Assembly (NCBI GenBank): GCA_017451695.1
Contig: JAFTNW010000009.1
Coordinates: forward strand, 1 to 64,000
Direction: 5' to 3'
From: Bacteroidaceae bacterium
Lineage (GTDB): Bacteria > Bacteroidota > Bacteroidia > Bacteroidales > Bacteroidaceae
Length of the DNA: 64,000 nucleotides
Shown: positions 59,626 through 64,000 of the stretch, in pieces
How the letters are laid out: each line of letters begins with the position of its first letter
How positions within the stretch are numbered: the stretch's first letter is position 1
Translations under genes and position numbers: made by a program
Notes under the pieces: model-generated
The model's input: only the letters and a program-made list of their open reading frames with translations
Told to the model about the DNA's origin: nothing
The model's database searches: none

Positions 59626-62600
59626 ATGAAGGAAAAACTTAAAAAGGTATTATTGCTTGGTTCGGGCGCGTTGCGCATCGGTCAGGCCGGTGAGTTTGAC
59701 TATTCTGGTTCACAAGCATTGAAGGCTCTACGCGAGGAGGGTATCCAATCGGTGCTTATCAACCCCAATGTTGCTACCATTCAAACCTCGGAAGGAATTG
59801 CCGACAAGGTATATTTCCTCCCTGTGGATGTGCACAACGTAGAGGAGATAATAAAAAAGGAGCGCCCCGATGGTATTTTGCTTGCATTTGGTGGGCAGAC
59901 TGCGCTTAACTGCGGTACAGAACTCTATCAGAAAGGAATTCTCGAGAAGTATGGCGTAAAGGTACTTGGAACATCGGTTGAGGCAATCATGTATACCGAG
60001 GACCGCGACCTCTTTGTAAAGAAACTCGATGAGATTCCCATGAAGACACCGGTGAGCCAGGCGGTAGAGAGCATGGAAGATGCCTTGAAAGCGGCCCATG
60101 AGATTGGTTTCCCCGTTATGGTGCGCTCTGCATACGCCCTCGGTGGTTTGGGTAGTGGTATCTGCCGCGACGAGGAGAGTTTTGTGAAACTTGCCGAAAG
60201 TGCCTTCACATTCTCAAATCAGATTCTTGTGGAGGAGTCGCTCAAAGGCTGGAAAGAGATAGAGTTTGAGGTAATCCGCGATGCCAACGACCACTGCTTT
60301 ACAGTGGCAAGCATGGAGAACTTCGACCCTCTGGGTATTCACACCGGCGAGTCTATTGTGGTTGCTCCCACCTGTTCGCTCAGCGAGGAGCAGGTAAAAT
60401 TCATGCAGGAGATTTCGGTAAAGGCTATTCGTCACCTTGGTATCGTGGGTGAGTGTAACATTCAGTATGCCTTCAATGCCGAGACAAACGACTATCGCGT
60501 TATTGAGGTAAATGCACGTTTGAGCCGTTCATCGGCCCTCGCATCAAAGGCAACCGGTTATCCCCTTGCTTTTGTGGCTGCCAAGATTGCCCTTGGATAC
60601 ACCCTCGACCAGATAGGCGAGATGGGTACCCCCAATTCGGCATACAAAGCACCCGACCTTGATTACCTTATATGTAAAATCCCTCGTTGGGACCTCACAA
60701 AATTTGCAGGCGTATCCCGTCAGATTGGTTCAAGCATGAAGTCGGTGGGCGAGATTATGTCTATTGGTCGCAGCTTCGAGGAGGTTATACAGAAGGGCCT
60801 TCGTATGATAGGTCAGGGTATGCACGGTTTTGTGGGCAATGAACATACACACTTCGACAACCTTGACGAGGAACTTGCCAATCCCACCGATATGCGTATC
60901 TTCTCCATTGCATCGGCATTGGAAGAGGGTTATACCGTGGAGCGCATATGCGAGCTTACAAAAATAGACCCCTGGTTCATTGGCAAGCTCAAAAATATTG
61001 TTGATTACAAGGCTGTGCTCATGGGGTACAACAGCCTCGAGGAACTGCCCGAGGATGTATTGCGCCAGGCAAAAGTGCTCGGATTCTCCGATTTCCAGAT
61101 TGCTCGTTTCGTTCTCAAAGACGAGAAGAATATGGAGACCGGAAACCTTGCAGTGCGTGCCCGCCGTAAAGAACTTGGTGTGCTCCCCGCTGTTAAGCGC
61201 ATAAATACAGTGGCATCGGAACACCCCGAACTTACCAACTACCTGTATATGACCTATGGCGCCAATGGTTACGATGTAAACTACTACAAGACCGACAAGG
61301 CCGTGGTTGTGCTCGGCTCTGGTGCATACCGCATCGGTTCATCGGTTGAGTTCGACTGGTGTTCGGTTAATGCCGTGCAGACAGCACGCAAGCTCGGTTA
61401 CAAATCTATAATGATTAACTACAACCCCGAGACCGTATCAACCGACTATGATATGTGCGACCGTCTTTACTTTGACGAGCTCTCGTTGGAGCGTGTTCTC
61501 GATGTGATAGACCTTGAACAACCCGGTGGTGTTATTGTCTCTGTGGGTGGCCAGATACCCAACAACCTTGCCATGAAACTGCATCGTCAGTCGGTGCCCA
61601 TTCTGGGTACATCTCCTTTGAGCATCGACCGCGCAGAGAACCGCCATAAATTCTCGGCAATGCTCGACCAGCTTGGCATCGACCAGCCTGCGTGGAAAGA
61701 GCTCACCAGCATTGAGGATATGGAGGAGTTTGTAAACAAGGTAGGTTATCCTGTGCTTGTTCGCCCCTCTTATGTGCTATCGGGTGCAGCCATGAACGTA
61801 TGTTACAACGAAGAGGAGTTGCGCGAGTTCTTGAAGATGGCAGCCGAGGTGTCAAAAGAGTTCCCTGTTGTGGTATCACAGTTTATGATTGATACCAAGG
61901 AGATTGAGTTTGATGCCGTGGCGCAGAATGGCGAGGTTGTGGAGTATGCAATCTCCGAGCATGTGGAGTTTGCCGGTGTTCACTCGGGCGATGCCACACT
62001 TGTGTTCCCCGCACAGAAGATATACTTTGAAACGGCACGTCGCATAAAGAAGATAAGCCGTCGTATTGCAAAAGAGTTAAACATCTCGGGCCCCTTCAAC
62101 ATTCAGTTCCTTGCAAAGAACAACGAGGTTAAGGTTATCGAGTGTAACTTGCGTGCCAGCCGTTCGTTCCCCTTTGTTTCAAAGATTTTGAAACGCAATT
62201 TCATCGAAACAGCTACCCGCATAATGCTTGGTGCTCCTTATAGCCGTCCCGATAAATCGGCATTCGATATCGATTGGATAGGTGTTAAGGCGTCGCAGTT
62301 CTCATTCTCTCGTCTGCACAAGGCCGACCCTGTACTTGGTGTGGATATGTCATCTACCGGTGAGGTTGGTTGCATAGGCGACGACTTTGAGGAGGCATTG
62401 TTAAACGCAATGATAGCAGTAGGGTACAATGTTCCCGAGAAGAATGTGATGGTATCTTCGGGTGCATCAAAATCAAAAGTGGATTTGCTTGAATCTACAG
62501 CTATCCTTGCACAAAAGGGATACAATATTTTCGCTACATCGGGTACAGCCAAGTTCCTCAACGAGAACGGAATAAATGCTACTCCCGTAATGTGGCCCGA

Positions 62601-62847
62601 CGAGAACCCCGATGCCGAGAATAATGTATTGCAGATGATTGCCGAGCACCGTTTCGACCTTATTATAAATATCCCCAAGAACCACACCAAACGTGAACTT
62701 ACCAACGGATATAGAATACGTCGTGCGGCAATCGATCATAACATCCCTCTTATTACCAATGCGCGTCTGGCAAGTGCCTTTATCCGTGCATTCTGCAAGA
62801 TGAATGTAAACGAGTTGCCGGTTAAGAGCTGGGATGAATACAAGTAA
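59626..62847 (+). CDS. carB: Carbamoyl-phosphate synthase large subunit
   Basis: Makes carbamoyl phosphate for pyrimidine and arginine synthesis from ammonia, bicarbonate and two ATP. The 1073-residue protein has the duplicated ATP-grasp halves: KVLLLGSGALRIGQAGEFDYSGSQALKAL at the start of the first, VVVLGSGAYRIGSSVEFDWCSVNAVQTA (about residue 560) at the start of the second, and a C-terminal MGS-like allosteric domain (GYNIFATSGTAKFLNENGINATPV). Complete. The small, glutaminase subunit gene (carA) is not adjacent; the gene in front is the PurF-type amidotransferase. Ends at a perfect palindromic terminator. Confidence 0.97.
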   Translation: MKEKLKKVLLLGSGALRIGQAGEFDYSGSQALKALREEGIQSVLINPNVATIQTSEGIADKVYFLPVDVHNVEEIIKKERPDGILLAFGGQTALNCGTELYQKGILEKYGVKVLGTSVEAIMYTEDRDLFVKKLDEIPMKTPVSQAVESMEDALKAAHEIGFPVMVRSAYALGGLGSGICRDEESFVKLAESAFTFSNQILVEESLKGWKEIEFEVIRDANDHCFTVASMENFDPLGIHTGESIVVAPTCSLSEEQVKFMQEISVKAIRHLGIVGECNIQYAFNAETNDYRVIEVNARLSRSSALASKATGYPLAFVAAKIALGYTLDQIGEMGTPNSAYKAPDLDYLICKIPRWDLTKFAGVSRQIGSSMKSVGEIMSIGRSFEEVIQKGLRMIGQGMHGFVGNEHTHFDNLDEELANPTDMRIFSIASALEEGYTVERICELTKIDPWFIGKLKNIVDYKAVLMGYNSLEELPEDVLRQAKVLGFSDFQIARFVLKDEKNMETGNLAVRARRKELGVLPAVKRINTVASEHPELTNYLYMTYGANGYDVNYYKTDKAVVVLGSGAYRIGSSVEFDWCSVNAVQTARKLGYKSIMINYNPETVSTDYDMCDRLYFDELSLERVLDVIDLEQPGGVIVSVGGQIPNNLAMKLHRQSVPILGTSPLSIDRAENRHKFSAMLDQLGIDQPAWKELTSIEDMEEFVNKVGYPVLVRPSYVLSGAAMNVCYNEEELREFLKMAAEVSKEFPVVVSQFMIDTKEIEFDAVAQNGEVVEYAISEHVEFAGVHSGDATLVFPAQKIYFETARRIKKISRRIAKELNISGPFNIQFLAKNNEVKVIECNLRASRSFPFVSKILKRNFIETATRIMLGAPYSRPDKSAFDIDWIGVKASQFSFSRLHKADPVLGVDMSSTGEVGCIGDDFEEALLNAMIAVGYNVPEKNVMVSSGASKSKVDLLESTAILAQKGYNIFATSGTAKFLNENGINATPVMWPDENPDAENNVLQMIAEHRFDLIINIPKNHTKRELTNGYRIRRAAIDHNIPLITNARLASAFIRAFCKMNVNELPVKSWDEYK

Positions 62848-62862
62848 TGAATAGTAACCAAT

Positions 62863-62906
62863 ATTAAAATAACTCCGGTTGCCATGGCAACCGGAGTTAT
62901 TTTAAT
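62863..62906. terminator. Palindromic terminator of carB
   Basis: A 44-bp perfect palindrome (attaaaataactccggttgc ... and its complement) directly after carB; A/T-rich outer part provides the U-run on both strands. Confidence 0.9.
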
Positions 62907-62962
62907 AGAACAAATATCCTATGATGTTTGTTATATTTGCTAAATGTCAAAAATAAACAATT

Positions 62963-63142
62963 ATGAAAAAGAACTACATTAAAGCTACAGTGTCGGTAGT
63001 TGATATTATTCCGTGCAATATAATTGCAGGATCTATCAATGAAAGGCCCGGCTCATGGAACGAAGTCTATGGAAAGGAAAATACGGGGAGCAATGCTGCC
63101 ATTCAGAAAAATGGCGAGTGGGGCAATCTGTGGAATAAATAG
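62963..63142 (+). CDS. Small peptide of the Bacteroidales MKK...AGS type
   Basis: A 59-residue ORF: MKKNYIKATVSVVDIIPCNIIAGSINERPGSW... It has the pattern MKK-Y-x-(K/P)-x2-V-x-V-x2-I-x4-I-(I/L)-A-G-S, common in very small proteins of Bacteroidetes with no known function, often found in many copies per genome. A Cys precedes the AGS motif. It lies alone between carB and tRNA-His. The start fits the family; the short length leaves some doubt whether it is expressed. Confidence 0.6.
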   Translation: MKKNYIKATVSVVDIIPCNIIAGSINERPGSWNEVYGKENTGSNAAIQKNGEWGNLWNK

Positions 63143-63204
63143 AATTCAACATGGCCAAACCACAAGATGTTGTGGTTTTTTTATGCAAAAAAACAGCCGA
63201 ACTG

Positions 63205-63235
63205 TTGCATAGTTAAAAATATCTTCTTACCTTTG
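63205..63235 (+). promoter_or_regulatory. Promoter of tRNA-His
   Basis: TTG (63205-63207), 20 bases, TACCTTTG (63228-63235), close to the Bacteroidales consensus, about 30 bases before the tRNA. Confidence 0.7.
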
Positions 63236-63266
63236 CAACGCTTTAAGGGAAACCGCAAAGTTGAAT

Positions 63267-63341
63267 GGTGGTTATAGTTCAGCTGGTTAGAATGTCGGAT
63301 TGTGGTTCCGAAGGTCGTGGGTTCGAGTCCCACTATCCACC
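63267..63341 (+). tRNA. tRNA-His (anticodon GTG)
   Basis: A 75-nt cloverleaf with the extra 5' G(-1):C73 pair, acceptor GTGGTTA / TATCCAC (one U:U mismatch), anticodon arm TCGGA-TTGTGGT-TCCGA giving GTG, T arm GTGGGTTCGAGTCCCAC. CCA is not encoded (CAA follows). Confidence 0.95.
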
Positions 63342-63437
63342 CAAGGGAGAGAAGTTAACGCTTCTCTCTTTTTTGTTTATATTTTTTATTGCTTTCTTCT
63401 GTTTTTTACCTTATTTTCGCAAATAAAACCAAAGACC

Positions 63438-63926
63438 ATGATACAACGAATATTTTTAATACTCATCTTGTTGCTTTCTGTCTCTTTTAGCCTCATGGCG
63501 CAGTCCTCGAGAAAGAAGAAAGACGATGTTATAGTGATGCCGCAATATCCCGGCGGGCATGAAAAAATGATTGAATATCTGTTTGTTGAGACAAACTACC
63601 CCGATGAAGCATACGAAAAATACGAGACAGGCGAGGTGCTTGTGGGGTTTACCGTGGAGGCCGATGGCCATATTTCCATGGCGCAGGTGCTTAAAGGTGT
63701 TTCTCCATCACTTGATGCCGAGGCGGTACGCGTGGTAAAGAGCATGCCCAAATGGATTCCCGGCACACGAAACGGCAGGCCTGTACGTGCGGAACTTTCT
63801 ATTCCCATCAATTTCAAATTAATACAAAAAAATCACTATTATAATGCCAAAGCAAAGGAGAATGGTATTACAAAGATGAAGGAGCGCGAGAAACGCCGCG
63901 AAGCAAAATGGTGGTATGGGGAATAA
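63438..63926 (+). CDS. Exported protein with TonB C-terminal domain
   Basis: I start at ATG 63438 (MIQRIFLILILLLSVSFSLMAQ), which gives a signal peptide; the open frame upstream runs through the tRNA gene. The 162-residue protein is little more than the TonB-C domain: MPQYPGGHEKMIEYLFVETNYPDEAYEKYETGEVLVGFTVEADGHISMAQVLKGVSPSLDAEAVRVVKSMPKWIPG is the diagnostic core. It lacks a transmembrane anchor and Pro linker. The C-terminus is charged (KEREKRREAKWWYGE). It resembles the TonB-C end of the gene at 19676. Confidence 0.8.
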   Translation: MIQRIFLILILLLSVSFSLMAQSSRKKKDDVIVMPQYPGGHEKMIEYLFVETNYPDEAYEKYETGEVLVGFTVEADGHISMAQVLKGVSPSLDAEAVRVVKSMPKWIPGTRNGRPVRAELSIPINFKLIQKNHYYNAKAKENGITKMKEREKRREAKWWYGE

Positions 63927-63940
63927 AAGGTAGCGAAATT

Positions 63941-64000
63941 ATGAATATAACGCAGATTCCCGCGCGCATAGAAGCATTGCGCGGTTATATGAGAGAGAAC
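63941..64000 (+). CDS. Start of a Xaa-Pro aminopeptidase (PepP-like), cut by window end
   Basis: The first 20 codons read MNITQIPARIEALRGYMREN, matching the N-terminus of Bacteroidales aminopeptidase P (IPARIEALR-x-YM). It is cut off by the window edge and follows the TonB-C gene after 14 bases. Family assignment rests only on this short piece. Confidence 0.55.
   Translation, partial: MNITQIPARIEALRGYMREN

Noticed and set aside
63300..63437. Upstream extension of the TonB-C protein
   Set aside because: It would start inside the tRNA-His gene; ATG 63438 begins a proper signal peptide.

Overview
The window reads as a chromosomal segment of a Bacteroidales bacterium (phylum Bacteroidota; family not settled). 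Several promoters fit the Bacteroidales pattern TTTG-N19-TAnnTTTG, ribosome binding sites are weak, and the families are typical of the order: DUF4251, TonB C-terminal domain proteins, TlpA-like secreted thioredoxins, a long PurF-type enzyme and a split glycine decarboxylase. Most of it is ordinary core chromosome. Between about 3.6 and 9.2 kb there is an AT-rich accessory island.

Layout. 0-3.6 kb: 3' end of gap, an Hsp20 chaperone with a ten-cysteine insertion, a chorismatase/Rid-like protein, an AlaX-type tRNA-editing protein. 3.6-9.2 kb (island): a PGN_0703-like PD-(D/E)XK endonuclease, a MITE/IS3-like remnant, a membrane acyltransferase, an unknown protein, a WYL regulator followed by a second PD-(D/E)XK-like nuclease, and a truncated primary-type sigma factor. 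A TGTGCAAA-type palindrome recurs before several of these genes and may be the operator of the WYL protein. 9.2-12.9 kb: VanW, methyltransferase, ChbG deacetylase, a 54-bp tandem palindromic repeat, ispE. 13-20.7 kb: five genes for exported proteins (three TlpA-like thioredoxins, an unknown protein, a TonB-C protein) behind sigma-54-type promoters. 20.7-29.4 kb: a histidine kinase and NtrC-type regulator, divergent from a TolC/HlyD/ABC ATPase/FtsX-type export operon that has its own sigma-54 promoter. Paired 16-bp sites lie with identical geometry upstream of two of the sigma-54 promoters, which ties the export operon and the thioredoxin cluster to one regulator.

29.5-36.6 kb is housekeeping: dnaB, trpS, a small lipoprotein, pheT, yebC. 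36.8-39.4 kb (minus strand) is an RNA-repair cassette: HD-Pnk end-healing enzyme, ATP-dependent RNA ligase, and a methyltransferase with a Hen1-like metal-binding pattern. 39.7-42.6 kb: DUF4251 protein, GH43-like lipoprotein, nagB. 43.2-48.6 kb: lplA-gcvT-gcvH-gcvPA-gcvPB, a glycine cleavage operon that carries its own lipoylation enzyme. 48.7-54.9 kb (minus): DEAD-box helicase, LptF/G permease, tgt, lon. 55.2-64 kb: diacylglycerol-kinase-like lipid kinase, a TrmN6-like methyltransferase, tRNA-Thr(CGT) with tandem promoters, a probable small RNA (possibly 6S-like), purF-type amidotransferase, carB, a small GG-less peptide of a common Bacteroidales type, tRNA-His, a TonB-C protein and the start of an aminopeptidase P.

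The observations most worth a second look are the WYL/palindrome nuclease island, the sigma-54 regulon with paired enhancer sites, and the methyltransferase-ligase-HD-Pnk operon. All assignments come from reading the sequence; no database search was run.
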